Source: Candidatus Methanophagaceae archaeon (GTDB taxonomy: Archaea; Halobacteriota; Syntropharchaeia; Alkanophagales; Methanospirareceae). Taken from it: a stretch of 50,680 bases of DNA. A program made the translations under genes and the position numbers. The stretch spans positions 20,311-70,990 of the forward strand of contig PQXC01000001.1 of NCBI GenBank assembly GCA_003194435.1. The letters are read 5' to 3'. Positions within the stretch are counted from its first letter, which is position 1. Every line of letters starts with the position of its first letter. Shown here piece after piece: positions 8,381 to 17,291 of this stretch. Under the pieces are notes generated by a model that had not been told where the DNA came from, did not search any database, and saw only the letters and a program-made list of their open reading frames with translations.

Positions 8381-9682
8381 ATGGTGCAAATTACGGATGT
8401 TGTATGTCCTTTGTGCGGGTGTGTATGCGATGATATAGTGGTGGAAGTGGAAGATAACAGGGTGACAAAGGTGCGAGGTGCGTGTGCAGTGGGAAAGAGC
8501 AAATTGATGGGGCATGGACGGATAAAGAGCCCGGCGATAAGGGAGAATGGCGCTCTTAAGGACTGCTCTTATGATGAAGCGATAAAGAAGGCGGCGGAGA
8601 TACTCGCAGCAGCGAGGAGACCGCTTCTGTATGGATGGAGTTCTACGATTTGTGAAGCGGTGAAAGTGGGCGTGGAACTTGCGGAGGAGATAGGCGCGGT
8701 TATTGACAATACTGCTTCGGTCTGTCATGGACCTTCAGTCCTGGCGATTCAGGATGTTGGTCTTCCAAGTTGCACGCTTGGTGAAGTGAAGAACCGTGCG
8801 AGCCTCATCATCTACTGGGGTTCAAATCCCACTTCTGCACATGGTAACCACATGAAACGTTACTCGTATATCTCAAAGGGCTATTTCCTGCCCGGAGGTA
8901 AGAAGGACCGGAAGCTCGTGGTGGTGGATGTACGGGAGACGAAGACGGCGAAGATGGCAGATAAGTTCCTGCGTGTGGAGCCTGGTAAGGATTATCTGGT
9001 ATTCTCTGCATTAAGAGCCATTTTATATGGCTATGAGGACGTGGTACCGGATGAAGTGGGAGGCGTATCGAAGAAAGACCTGTTAGAAGTTGCGAGTATG
9101 ATGAAAGAGGTGCAGTTTGGGATTATCTTCTTCGGTATGGGTGTGACGCACTCACGTGGCAGGCATAACAATATTGTAAATGCGATACAGACGACACGAG
9201 CAGCACATACACATACGAAGTTCAATATAATGCCGATGCGTGGTCACTACAACGTGGCTGGTTTCAATCAGGTATGCACCTGGGAGACGGGTTTCCCGTT
9301 CGCAGTTGACCTATCGCTTGGTTATCCATGGTATAATCCTGGAGAAACTTCTTCTACCGACCTCCTGATACGGAGGGAGTGTGATGCGGCATTGATCATC
9401 GCATCGGACCCGGGAGCGCATTTCCCGGGCGAGTCTGTGAAGCACCTGGCTAAGATACCCGTTATTCAGATAGACCCGTTCCCGAATCCCACAACTGAAT
9501 TCGCTGATGTTGTCATTCCCACCGCGATAAGTGGGATTGAGTCGGAAGGGAGTGTATATCGCATGGATAATATCCCGCTGCGAGTGCGTAAGCTGGTGGA
9601 TACAGAATACATGAGCGATGAAGAGGTGATGAAGCGGATACTCGAAGAAGTGAAGGCGATAAAGGCTAAGGAGGGTGAATGA
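8381..9682 (+). CDS. fwdB: formylmethanofuran dehydrogenase subunit B
   Basis: Catalytic Mo/W-bis-molybdopterin subunit, a relative of formate dehydrogenase. From ATG 8381 (433 residues) the N-terminus carries the [4Fe-4S] ligands C9, C12, C16 and C35 (CPLCGCVC...CAVG). The metal-coordinating residue is a cysteine (C115, in SVCHGPS), not selenocysteine. A GTG at 8369 extends the frame but overlaps the strong ribosome binding site AGGAGGT (8364-8370), so ATG 8381 is preferred. In oxidative methanotrophy the complex would run toward formylmethanofuran oxidation to CO2. The stop overlaps the upstream region of fwdA. Confidence 0.96.
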   Translation: MVQITDVVCPLCGCVCDDIVVEVEDNRVTKVRGACAVGKSKLMGHGRIKSPAIRENGALKDCSYDEAIKKAAEILAAARRPLLYGWSSTICEAVKVGVELAEEIGAVIDNTASVCHGPSVLAIQDVGLPSCTLGEVKNRASLIIYWGSNPTSAHGNHMKRYSYISKGYFLPGGKKDRKLVVVDVRETKTAKMADKFLRVEPGKDYLVFSALRAILYGYEDVVPDEVGGVSKKDLLEVASMMKEVQFGIIFFGMGVTHSRGRHNNIVNAIQTTRAAHTHTKFNIMPMRGHYNVAGFNQVCTWETGFPFAVDLSLGYPWYNPGETSSTDLLIRRECDAALIIASDPGAHFPGESVKHLAKIPVIQIDPFPNPTTEFADVVIPTAISGIESEGSVYRMDNIPLRVRKLVDTEYMSDEEVMKRILEEVKAIKAKEGE

Positions 9683-9683
9683 G

Positions 9684-11378
9684 ATGGTTGAAGAATTATT
9701 GATACGGAATGGTGTGGTTTACGACCCGATAAACGGAGTGAAGGGTGAGAAGAAGGACATCTGTATCCGGGATGGTAAGATAGTGGAAGAGGTGAAGAAC
9801 CCGAAGGTTATAGATGCCGAAGGTAGAGTGGTGATGCCCGGTGGTGTGGACATACATGCGCATATCGCCGGCGGTAAGGTCAATTCGGGCAGGTTATTCA
9901 GACCAGAAGACGGCAGGAAGGGTGCAGAGCCGAAGACGAAGGTGTGTAGAGTTCAATCGGGCTATTCCGTGCCAAATACGTTCGCTACTGGCTATCGCTA
10001 TGCGCGTATGGGTTATACATTCGTGATGGAGCCGGCAATGCCACCGCTTGCTGCGAGACACACGCATGAGGAGCTGGTTGATATCCCCATACTGGATAAT
10101 GCTGCACTACCACTCATTGACAACAACTGGATGACGATGGAATACGTGAAGAGTGGAGATATAGACCTGCTGGCTGCCTATATCGCATGGATGATAAAGG
10201 CAACAAAGGGCTACGGCGTGAAGATAGTGAATCCCGGTGGAACAGAAGCGTGGGCATGGGCGAAGAACTGCGACCTGAATGATGCAGTGCCTTATTTTGA
10301 TGTAACACCTGCGGAGATAGTGAAGAGTTTAGCGGAGGCGAACGAGAGGTTCGAGATGCCCCATTCTATACATGTGCATAGCAATATGCTCGGACATCCA
10401 GGCAACTATGTAGTGACGATGAAGACCTTTGACCTGGTGAAGGGCACAAAGCCTTACAGGGACAGACCGGTATTGCATGGAACGCACACGCAGTTCCATT
10501 CGTACGGGGGTACAACATGGGGTGATTTTGAGTCCCAGGCGAAAGCAATCGCTGACTATGTAAACAGTAACGAGCATGTGAGCATTGACATCGGTTCTGT
10601 TATACTGGGTGATACAACCACGATGACTGCTGATGGTCCTATGGAGTACAGTTTGTATCAGATAACAGGGCGTAAATGGACGAACCATGATGTCGAGCTC
10701 GAGACGGGATCAGGGATAACGCCTTTCCTCTATTCCGGTAAGGTGAGCGTGCATACAATCCAGTGGGCAATAGGGCAGGAGCTTGCACTGCTCATCAAAG
10801 ACCCATGGAAGGTTGCACTCACAACCGACCATCCCAATGCCGGTCCCTTCATCGGATATCCAATCCTTATCTCCATGCTGATGAACAAGCGCAGGCGGGA
10901 TGAATCGGCGGAGGAGATGCATTCTGCAATATTCGACCGGGCGGAGTTGCCCTCTATAGACCGTGAGTATGACTTCTATGAGATAGCGATAATAACAAGA
11001 GCAATGGCAGCGAAGACGTTAGGACTGGCGGAGCATGGCAAGGGGCATCTTGGCGTTGGTGCCGATGGTGACGTTGCGATTTACGATATCACGCCAGAGG
11101 AGCGCGATGATACAGGTAAGATACAGAAAGCGTTCCTGAACGCGAAATACACGATAAAGGGCGGTGAAATTGTGGTAAAAGATGGCGAGGTGGTAGCGGC
11201 TCCCCAGGGTAAAACCTTCTTTGTAACACCGGAATGCGATGAAAAACTGATGGATGAGATGCTGACGAAATTAAAGGACACGTTCGAGCATTACTACTCG
11301 GTCAGTTTTGCGAACTATCCTGTTCAGGATGCTTACGTGCCGAATCCATACGAAATAAGAGCGCCATGGAGGAGCTAA
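9684..11378 (+). CDS. fwdA: formylmethanofuran dehydrogenase subunit A
   Basis: Amidohydrolase-type subunit with a dinuclear zinc centre that interconverts formylmethanofuran and formate plus methanofuran; formate then travels through an internal tunnel to FwdB. From ATG 9684 (564 residues) the metal motif is HAH (H58, H60), followed by VKIVNPGG (region of the carboxylated Lys), HVHSNMLGHPGN, HGTHTQFHSYGG and TTDHPNAGP. The GTG at 9675 in the same frame lies within the GGAGGGTGA ribosome binding site and inside the end of fwdB, so it is less likely. The start lies 1 bp after the fwdB stop. Confidence 0.96.
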   Translation: MVEELLIRNGVVYDPINGVKGEKKDICIRDGKIVEEVKNPKVIDAEGRVVMPGGVDIHAHIAGGKVNSGRLFRPEDGRKGAEPKTKVCRVQSGYSVPNTFATGYRYARMGYTFVMEPAMPPLAARHTHEELVDIPILDNAALPLIDNNWMTMEYVKSGDIDLLAAYIAWMIKATKGYGVKIVNPGGTEAWAWAKNCDLNDAVPYFDVTPAEIVKSLAEANERFEMPHSIHVHSNMLGHPGNYVVTMKTFDLVKGTKPYRDRPVLHGTHTQFHSYGGTTWGDFESQAKAIADYVNSNEHVSIDIGSVILGDTTTMTADGPMEYSLYQITGRKWTNHDVELETGSGITPFLYSGKVSVHTIQWAIGQELALLIKDPWKVALTTDHPNAGPFIGYPILISMLMNKRRRDESAEEMHSAIFDRAELPSIDREYDFYEIAIITRAMAAKTLGLAEHGKGHLGVGADGDVAIYDITPEERDDTGKIQKAFLNAKYTIKGGEIVVKDGEVVAAPQGKTFFVTPECDEKLMDEMLTKLKDTFEHYYSVSFANYPVQDAYVPNPYEIRAPWRS

Positions 11379-11404
11379 CTAACTGAGGAGGTATAAAGAT
11401 AAAA

Positions 11405-12196
11405 ATGCAGCAGATAAGCTTGAAGTTGAAGGAAGAAGTGATGAAAGGTGTGGCGAAGATACCCATCGTGGTGGATTCACTGACGCCTGATAAACTCTTT
11501 GGTAAGAGCGAATCGGAGATAAAAGCAGAGAAGGTCTGGTGGGGCAACCGACAGGAGAATACCGGTGACTTATTTGAGGTTGGGGTTGATGGAGAAGCGG
11601 GCAGTGCCTCGGAAGTGAAGATAGTGCTGGATGGCGACTTGTCGAGGGTGAAGTATATAGGAGCGGGTATGACAGCGGGTGAAATCGAAGCGAATGGCGA
11701 TGTGGACATGCATTGCGGTGCAATGATGCGTGGCGGTAAGATAACGGTGCATGGAAATGCCGACTGCTGGGCGGGTCGGGAGATGCACGGCGGTGAACTG
11801 ATAATAGAAGGTGATGCGGGAGCCAATCTGTGTGCGATGTATAGAGGTGAGATTACTGGTATGACCGGCGGGAAAGTGGTCGTGGAGGGCGATGCAGGCG
11901 AATGTGTCGGGCAGTATATGGCAGGTGGTGAGATATTGATAAAAGGTAATGCGGACATTCTCGCAGGCTTGAACATGAAGGGCGGCAGGATAACAATAGA
12001 GGGTAATGCAGTGATGCCTGGTGCAGATATGACCGGCGGTGAGATAATAGTAAAGGGTAAAGTGGAGGACATGATGCCCTCGTTCCGCTTCGTTGAGGTC
12101 TCAACGCTGGATGATGGTGCGCAATACAAGAAATACAGTGGCGACCTCGCAATGACAGAGAAGCGAGCAAAGGGTGTGCTCTATGTTAAGGCTTAG
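11405..12196 (+). CDS. fwdC: formylmethanofuran dehydrogenase subunit C
   Basis: Structural subunit that links FwdA and FwdB, homologous to the C-terminal beta-helix of glutamate synthase. The 263-residue protein is built of repeated G-x-x-G-G/N strands, visible as MTAGEIEANGDVDMH, MRGGKITVHGNADCW, MHGGELIIEGDAGAN, MTGGKVVVEGDAGEC, MAGGEILIKGNADIL and MKGGRITIEGNA. The ribosome binding site GAGGAGGT (about 11385-11392) lies upstream. FwdE, F, G and H subunits (polyferredoxins and accessory) are not encoded next to it. Confidence 0.95.
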   Translation: MQQISLKLKEEVMKGVAKIPIVVDSLTPDKLFGKSESEIKAEKVWWGNRQENTGDLFEVGVDGEAGSASEVKIVLDGDLSRVKYIGAGMTAGEIEANGDVDMHCGAMMRGGKITVHGNADCWAGREMHGGELIIEGDAGANLCAMYRGEITGMTGGKVVVEGDAGECVGQYMAGGEILIKGNADILAGLNMKGGRITIEGNAVMPGADMTGGEIIVKGKVEDMMPSFRFVEVSTLDDGAQYKKYSGDLAMTEKRAKGVLYVKA

Positions 12197-12219
12197 CTTA
12201 GGGAGTGATGAGAAGTAAG

Positions 12220-13110
12220 ATGGAGTTGAACGGAGTAGAGATAGAAGATACATTTGCGGAGGCGTTCCCGATAAAGGTTGCAAGGGTAGTGATAACAGCG
12301 GTGACCGAGCGTTGGGCGGAGGAAGCGGCGCGAGAGGCTACCGGGTTTGCCACTTCTGTCATTGGATGCCCGGCAGAAGCAGGGATAGATATGATGCTCT
12401 CACGTGCTGATACGCCGGATGGTAGACCAGGAGTGGCGATAATGATATGTCACTTCAAGAAGGACGGGATGAAGGCACAATTGATTGAGCGACTGGGTGA
12501 GTGTGTATTGACTGCACCAACAACTGCGATGTTTAACGGGCTCGAAGCGGAAGAGAAGCTACCTGTAAAACTGCACTTCTTCGGTGACGGGTTTGAATAC
12601 GAGAAGGAAATAGGCGGGCGTAAGGTCTGGGCGATACCGATGATGGAAGGCGAATTCATCTGTGAGGAGGAGTATGGAGTGAAGACCGGAGTTGCGGGTG
12701 GTAATCTCTTCATCCTCGCTAAGAACCAGATGTCGGCACTTGCAGCTGCTGAGAATGCAGTTTCCGCAATCAGATGTGTAGAGGGTACAATAACACCGTT
12801 CCCCGGGGGTATCGTGGCGTCGGGCTCGAAACCGGGTTCGCATAAGTACAAGTTCATGCATGCCTCGACGAATGAGAAGTTCTGCCCCACGCTGAGGGAT
12901 AAAGTTGAAGATACAGAGATACCGGAGGGTGTGAACTCGGTATACGAAATAGTAATAAACGGGGTGAGTGAAGAAGCGGTAAAGGAAGCGATGCGTGCGG
13001 GAATAGAGGCTGCGGTGAAAGTTCCGGATGTGGTGAAGATAACTGCGGGTAACTTCGGTGGCAAACTGGGTAAGTATCAGCTCAGATTGAAGGATGTGCT
13101 GGGGCTATGA
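12220..13110 (+). CDS. ftr: formylmethanofuran:tetrahydromethanopterin formyltransferase
   Basis: Transfers the formyl group between methanofuran and H4MPT, the step next to Fwd in the C1 pathway. From ATG 12220 the 296 residues begin [19 protein letters not shown], which matches the canonical Ftr N-terminus; family signatures [51 protein letters not shown] and the C-terminal [12 protein letters not shown] are all present. In-frame GTG 12205 and ATG 12208 exist, but they lie in the GGGAGTGA ribosome binding site. The gene is 23 bp after fwdC and ends the operon at a hairpin. Confidence 0.97.
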   Translation: MELNGVEIEDTFAEAFPIKVARVVITAVTERWAEEAAREATGFATSVIGCPAEAGIDMMLSRADTPDGRPGVAIMICHFKKDGMKAQLIERLGECVLTAPTTAMFNGLEAEEKLPVKLHFFGDGFEYEKEIGGRKVWAIPMMEGEFICEEEYGVKTGVAGGNLFILAKNQMSALAAAENAVSAIRCVEGTITPFPGGIVASGSKPGSHKYKFMHASTNEKFCPTLRDKVEDTEIPEGVNSVYEIVINGVSEEAVKEAMRAGIEAAVKVPDVVKITAGNFGGKLGKYQLRLKDVLGL

Positions 13111-13178
13111 GCCCCCGCACTATTTATTTTTGTTTGTTATCACGATTCATGAGCACAGCATAATAGTGGGTATCCAGT

Positions 13179-13203
13179 AAAACTTTCTTAGAAAGAAAGT
13201 TTT
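13179..13203. terminator. bidirectional hairpin between ftr and the surface-protein gene
   Basis: Perfect 11-bp inverted repeat AAAACTTTCTT / AAGAAAGTTTT with a 3-nt loop, ending in T-runs on both strands. It lies in the 104-bp gap between the ftr stop (13110) and the convergent stop at 13215, where termination is needed in both directions. Confidence 0.65.
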
Positions 13204-13214
13204 ATCAAAGAAAT

Positions 13215-14219
13215 TTACTCTAGTCGAATCGCTGGTATCCAGCCGTAATAAACTCTTCCGTTCGCATCAAAGAATTCAGTACAGGTAATTTCGCCTCCGG
13301 TTGCATTGAACTCCTTCCTATGTATTATCTGTGGATAAGAACCTGTTACGATGGTGTAATTGTATTTATGACCTTTCAACAGTCTGACGTAAGGAGCACC
13401 AGTTACGTTATGCAATGTGATGTTATGCCAGTCGCCTGTATAGCCTTCCCAAGTGCCGTTCGCTATCAATTCGCCGTTTTCGTATAATTTAATAGATTCG
13501 CTGTGTCCACCAGTACCGGCGCATGGATATGTGTACAATTTGCTAACAGTGATGTTACATGATGGTTTTATTTCGCCTTTGTGTGTTCCCATTATGCTCG
13601 GGTAAGTCCCCTTGCCGGTATCGAAGATTGCTTTAGCAGCTGGGGGTATCACACCGAGAAGCGGGTCGCCCACATAGAGCCTGACAGTAACAGTCTTATT
13701 AACCAAATCTCTTGAGAATGCAGGCTCGCCAGATACCGTTGGACGCGTGGTTACATCGTCAACTTCCGGTAAGAATCCAATTCCCGTTTTGAATACTTTG
13801 CATGTCTCTATATCGAGTTCGCCAACTTTTATCGTAATGTCAGAGTATGCATCATCAGTTGAATTGTCAGGCGTGTTATCGGTTACGTTTACGTTAAATA
13901 CTATCGCATCGCTTATATCGGTGCCAATATATTCTGGTGGAAGATATGCTGCTAAATCACTTGAGTTGGCTAAGGTTATAGTAGACGTAACTCCTACGTC
14001 TATTTTTGTATATGGTTCTGTTGGCGCAAAGTAATTCTCCCAAGGTTCCATCAGCGGATAATTATCCTTATCTGAGTTTATATTATAGGGTATTTCTCCG
14101 ATTCCATCACCACTTGCATCTATTCCAATGTAATCATCCCAGTAGTTGCCTAAGTAGTTTGTGTATATGCTTCCGTTGTAGGTGTAGGTTATTTTTATAG
14201 TGGTATTCCAGAAGTTGGT
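13215..14219 (-). pseudogene. 3' part of a frameshifted surface protein (shared C-terminal domain)
   Basis: This frame is open from about 14219 and reads without a stop through the beta-helix end (TNFWNTTIKITYTYNG, NYLGNYWDDYIG) and MEPWENYF to WIPAIRLE. The paralogue at 17869-21534 has the same block order (IWNSTEEITYTYKG, NYMGNYWDNYTG, LMEPFEIYF...WIPAIKL) in a single frame. So this is the downstream half of the 14195-16036 gene, separated by one frameshift near 14217-14245. A middle segment (about 14050-13620) resembles a CARDB/PKD-like beta-sandwich. The last ~140 residues form the shared domain (YTYPCAGTGGHSE, TGSYPQI, GEITCTEFFDANGRVYY). If expressed alone the first ATG is at 14051. A sequencing error is a possible cause. 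Confidence 0.75.
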
Positions 14220-16036
14220 TGAAGATTGTTGTTGCTGGATTCAGAGAGCCAGATGCCTCCATAATTGTTGTTACACACCGTATTGTCCATAATGGCATTG
14301 TTGTTTGAGTTTATTTTAATTCCTGCATCGGGATACGAACTTCCTGAGTTTGTTGCAGTGAATCCCTCCAGAGTAATTCCATCCGCGCTTAATGTGATCG
14401 CACTGCCACTTCCCCCAGCATCCACAACTGGCATACCAATTCCTTTAAGAGTGAGCGACTTATTCACCACCACATTCTCATAATATGTCCCCGCATCCAC
14501 AATAATCGTATGTCCATTCTTAGTATCAGGGTCATCTATTGCCTCTTGGATTGTTTCAAAATCTTCGCCTGTGTTGAGGTTGTGGACTGGGAATGTTGAT
14601 TCTGAAATGACCGTGTATACGTACGTCCTCCCTTTCCCATTGATGTTATTCTGCGGTGCACCTATGGTAAAGTCATTGTTTCCATCGCCATTAACATCAC
14701 CAGCAAAGCCAACAGTCATGCCAAATCCATCGCCTGAGCTTCCCGTTATCGTTATGTCAGGATTATTATCCATAGGATTCCCTCCAAAATAGATATATGC
14801 CTTACCAGAATCTGAGTAGCATGGTGCACCAATAATCACATCAGAGTATCCATCTTTATTAACATCACCAATGCTACTTACTCCGTAGCCGAAGAAACTG
14901 CCAGAACTCTCACCACTCATTGTTACATCTGCTGTGTTGTCCATCGAGTCACCGCCGAAAAAGATGTATGCCATATCACTGCGATGTGCCCCGACTACCA
15001 CATCAGGGTATCCATCATTGTTAACATCGCCTGCCGAACCAACCGACCCAAATTTATGATTGGCTCCGCTGCCGGTAAGGATAACGTCTGGCGTTGTGTC
15101 CATCGGTTTTCCACCAAAGTAGATGTACGCCCTGCCAGTATCACCATTGTACCTCGGAGCGCCAACGATCACATCGTCATATCCATCCTTATTTATATCT
15201 CCTGCATAAGCACACCAGTATCCAAATTGGTCACCAGTTGACTCGCCGCTTAGCACAAGGTCCGATACATTATCCATAGGGTTTCCGCCCAGATAGATGT
15301 ATGCATAGCCTGGCCCTTTGTAGCATGCACTCACGATCACATCGTCGAACCCATCTTTGTTAACATCACCGGCGTATGTGGCTCCCCAGGCACCCAAATT
15401 GTCACCCGGCGACTGACCGGTAATAATCACGTCAGGGATGTTATCCATTGGGTTGCCGCCAAACAAGATATACGCCCTTCCAGCATCCGCTCCTCCGGCA
15501 TCATTGTATGGCGCTCCAGCTATCACATCGTCATATCCGTCGTTGTTAACATCACCAGCAAATGCTGCCGGGTCGCCCAGTTCGTCGTTTGCTGCTTCAC
15601 CGGTAAATATGATGTCTGAAGAATTATCCATGGTGCTACCGCCCAAGTAGATGTATACCCTGCCTGCATTCGTCCCTCCGGCATCGTTCCCCCATGCTCC
15701 CGATACCACATCATCGTATCCGTCATTGTTGACATCGCCATTGACATTCGAGGGAGTGATATGAAGTCTATCATCCATCGCTTCTCCACTCAATGTTGTG
15801 ATTAATTTTGCGTCAGTTTGTGCAAGGTCTTTGTCGATTATGTCCCCACTACTCGCGGCAACTACTGCATCTTCTATCCTCATAAACCCCGCACCGCCTT
15901 CTTCGCTCACTGTCCATGTGGCAGTTGATGCCGCGCAGACAAGTAGCGACAATACCACCACACCAACCAAGATTATACCGACATTTCTCAACACACATAC
16001 CCGCTTTTCATTCGGTTTAAACATTTTCTTTTCCAT
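14195..16036 (-). CDS. FG-GAP beta-propeller / beta-helix surface protein, frameshifted at its 3' end
   Basis: An exported protein. Residues ~16-37 form a hydrophobic signal/anchor segment (VGIILVGVVVLSLLVCAAS). Seven FG-GAP (integrin-alpha-like) units follow, each with a calcium-type loop such as GDVNNDGYDDV, the number needed for a closed seven-bladed propeller. From about residue 490 a parallel beta-helix (NosD/PbH1 type) starts: FETIQEAIDD, GTYYENVVVNKSLTLKG, ITLEGFTATNSGS, NNNAIMDNTVCNNNYGG. The frame then runs into LQPTSGIPL and stops, and the expected continuation is in another frame (13215-14219). ATG 16036 has ribosome binding site AGGGTGA, which lies at the end of the small PGF-CTERM ORF just upstream. 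Confidence 0.8.
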   Translation of the reverse strand: MEKKMFKPNEKRVCVLRNVGIILVGVVVLSLLVCAASTATWTVSEEGGAGFMRIEDAVVAASSGDIIDKDLAQTDAKLITTLSGEAMDDRLHITPSNVNGDVNNDGYDDVVSGAWGNDAGGTNAGRVYIYLGGSTMDNSSDIIFTGEAANDELGDPAAFAGDVNNDGYDDVIAGAPYNDAGGADAGRAYILFGGNPMDNIPDVIITGQSPGDNLGAWGATYAGDVNKDGFDDVIVSACYKGPGYAYIYLGGNPMDNVSDLVLSGESTGDQFGYWCAYAGDINKDGYDDVIVGAPRYNGDTGRAYIYFGGKPMDTTPDVILTGSGANHKFGSVGSAGDVNNDGYPDVVVGAHRSDMAYIFFGGDSMDNTADVTMSGESSGSFFGYGVSSIGDVNKDGYSDVIIGAPCYSDSGKAYIYFGGNPMDNNPDITITGSSGDGFGMTVGFAGDVNGDGNNDFTIGAPQNNINGKGRTYVYTVISESTFPVHNLNTGEDFETIQEAIDDPDTKNGHTIIVDAGTYYENVVVNKSLTLKGIGMPVVDAGGSGSAITLSADGITLEGFTATNSGSSYPDAGIKINSNNNAIMDNTVCNNNYGGIWLSESSNNNLQPTSGIPL

Positions 16037-16041
16037 TTAAA

Positions 16042-16188
16042 TCACCCTTTCATTTCCTTCCGCCTTCTAATCAAATAAGCCACAGCTAACAATCCCGCAA
16101 TTGCAAATACAGCTTCAAATCCGGGTATTACCTTCTCCTCGCCTCCCTTTTTATCCTCTTTTTGCACATCGGGCGTAGTCGGGTACAT
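16042..16188 (-). CDS. 48-residue stand-alone PGF-CTERM peptide
   Basis: A short frame too small for usual ORF cut-offs. From ATG 16188 it encodes a hydrophilic N-terminus (PTTPDVQKEDKKGGEEK), then a PGF motif, a hydrophobic helix (AVFAIAGLLAVAYLI) and a basic end (RRRKEMKG). This is the full architecture of the PGF-CTERM archaeosortase sorting tail, but with no protein in front. A TATA-like element (CTTTTATA, about 16215-16222) lies ~30 bp before the ATG, as for a leaderless transcript, and the stop is 5 bp from the start of the FG-GAP gene. It may be a real membrane peptide or the remnant of a lost surface-protein gene. The frame is open for another 16 codons upstream of the ATG. Confidence 0.6.
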   Translation of the reverse strand: MYPTTPDVQKEDKKGGEEKVIPGFEAVFAIAGLLAVAYLIRRRKEMKG

Positions 16189-16341
16189 TACCTGATTTGT
16201 ATCATAGGGGAATAAGTATAAAAGCTTTTGGTTTTTTTATATGTTACCCATTTAGATAAGAATTATTTGAGCAAAACAGGAATAACTAATACACTGGAAC
16301 CCTCCCCTCTATTCTTACCATAATCCGTAACTCCGCCTAAT

Positions 16342-16533
16342 TTACGTAATATGATTTTTCTTAAGAGGTTTTCTGAGTCTTTTTCGTCTAAAAGAGCGAG
16401 AAGATTAGAGCAAAAGAATGTTCAACATATTACGTATATACTACGTAATAGAGCACATCTCGATTTCTCTATTTATATTCATCCAAATCAGTAATGGCGC
16501 ATATCCAGAAAAATAGATCTACCTATTACGTAA
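16342..16533. promoter_or_regulatory. cluster of ATTACGTA(A/T) palindromes
   Basis: Otherwise gene-free 16189-16556 holds TTACGTAA at 16342-16349, the inverted repeat ATTACGTA-N5-TACGTAAT at 16429-16449, and ATTACGTAA at 16525-16533. Spacing and symmetry suggest binding sites for a dimeric regulator of the downstream surface-protein unit or the toxin-antitoxin pair. Confidence 0.4.
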
Positions 16534-16556
16534 AATGCACTGAGTTACGGCATAAT

Positions 16557-16862
16557 CTAATAGGGGTATACCCATTTATCGCCTTTGCGAGATTGAAAAT
16601 GGTGTGGATAACTTTTGAGTTTCTTCATTTTCTCCACTCCCTCATGCGGGTAATCATCCCAACCAAAAATTCTTCTGTCGCCCTTGTATGGAAGTTCCAA
16701 ATCAACCAAACCGTATGAATAGCTCTTTGTCGTTGGATCGTAGTAAATGTCAAGGAACATTGTCTCACTTATCGTAGCCCGAACTTTCGCACCGATGACC
16801 AAGCACTCTTTAAATATCCCCGTAGCATTTAGCTTTTGTATAACCTCTCGATACCAAATCAT
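16557..16862 (-). CDS. TumE-family (DUF6516-like) toxin
   Basis: A 101-residue protein whose C-terminal half has the family pattern: YSYGLVDLE, then a WDDYPHEG element (usually W/YDNxPHH) and SYPHHFQ (PHHxH-like), ending in KWVYP. TumE proteins are presumed ribonuclease-like toxins. The first residues MIWYREVIQKLN are typical. It starts 9 bp after the stop of the coiled-coil partner, the usual gene order for this module. Assignment rests on motif resemblance only. Confidence 0.6.
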   Translation of the reverse strand: MIWYREVIQKLNATGIFKECLVIGAKVRATISETMFLDIYYDPTTKSYSYGLVDLELPYKGDRRIFGWDDYPHEGVEKMKKLKSYPHHFQSRKGDKWVYPY

Positions 16863-16871
16863 CGTTCACCG

Positions 16872-17186
16872 TTATATGCTCTCCAAGAGGAATGTAAGTT
16901 CCTCTAACTCATATCTTATCGCTCGCCATTCCAGCAGGTTATTGTAGAGGGTATGGTCATCCGGGGGAACCCCCTCCTCCTTTATTTTATTTTCTAATTT
17001 TTCAATGGATCCATATTTCGCAACCAGTTTTTTTTCGGCTTTTTTAAGCTCCGCAATTCTCTCCGTAATCTTTGATATTATTCCCCTGAGAATAATATCT
17101 TCCTCGGTTGCGGGCAGTATTTTTAGAGCTTTATTCAGCGCTTCCATTTTGCTCATCGTATTTTGCATCTCTGAAAAACACCTCAA
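16872..17186 (-). CDS. TumA-type coiled-coil antitoxin
   Basis: A 104-residue, highly charged helical protein: a heptad-rich stretch (ITERIAELKKAEKKLVAKYGSIEKLE) and a terminal helix LLEWRAIRYELEELTFLLE. The E-W-x-A-x-x-E-L signature recurs in partners of TumE toxins. No DNA-binding domain is apparent. The alternative ATG at residue 7 (MQNTMSKME...) is possible. Together with the next gene it forms a two-gene toxin-antitoxin unit. Confidence 0.55.
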   Translation of the reverse strand: MRCFSEMQNTMSKMEALNKALKILPATEEDIILRGIISKITERIAELKKAEKKLVAKYGSIEKLENKIKEEGVPPDDHTLYNNLLEWRAIRYELEELTFLLESI

Positions 17187-17291
17187 CCTACTTTACCTAT
17201 ACACATCCTGATTTATAAACTTATTTCTTTATCCGTCCACTCCTCCTTTTGACTTATGTCCCACTCCTTTCTTTTTCGTGAACCCATACGA

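Noticed and set aside
13160-13240. Repeat of GGTATCCAG on both sides of the terminator as an attachment-site pair
   Set aside because: The second copy is explained by the coding of the conserved WIPAI motif; nine bases alone are not enough.
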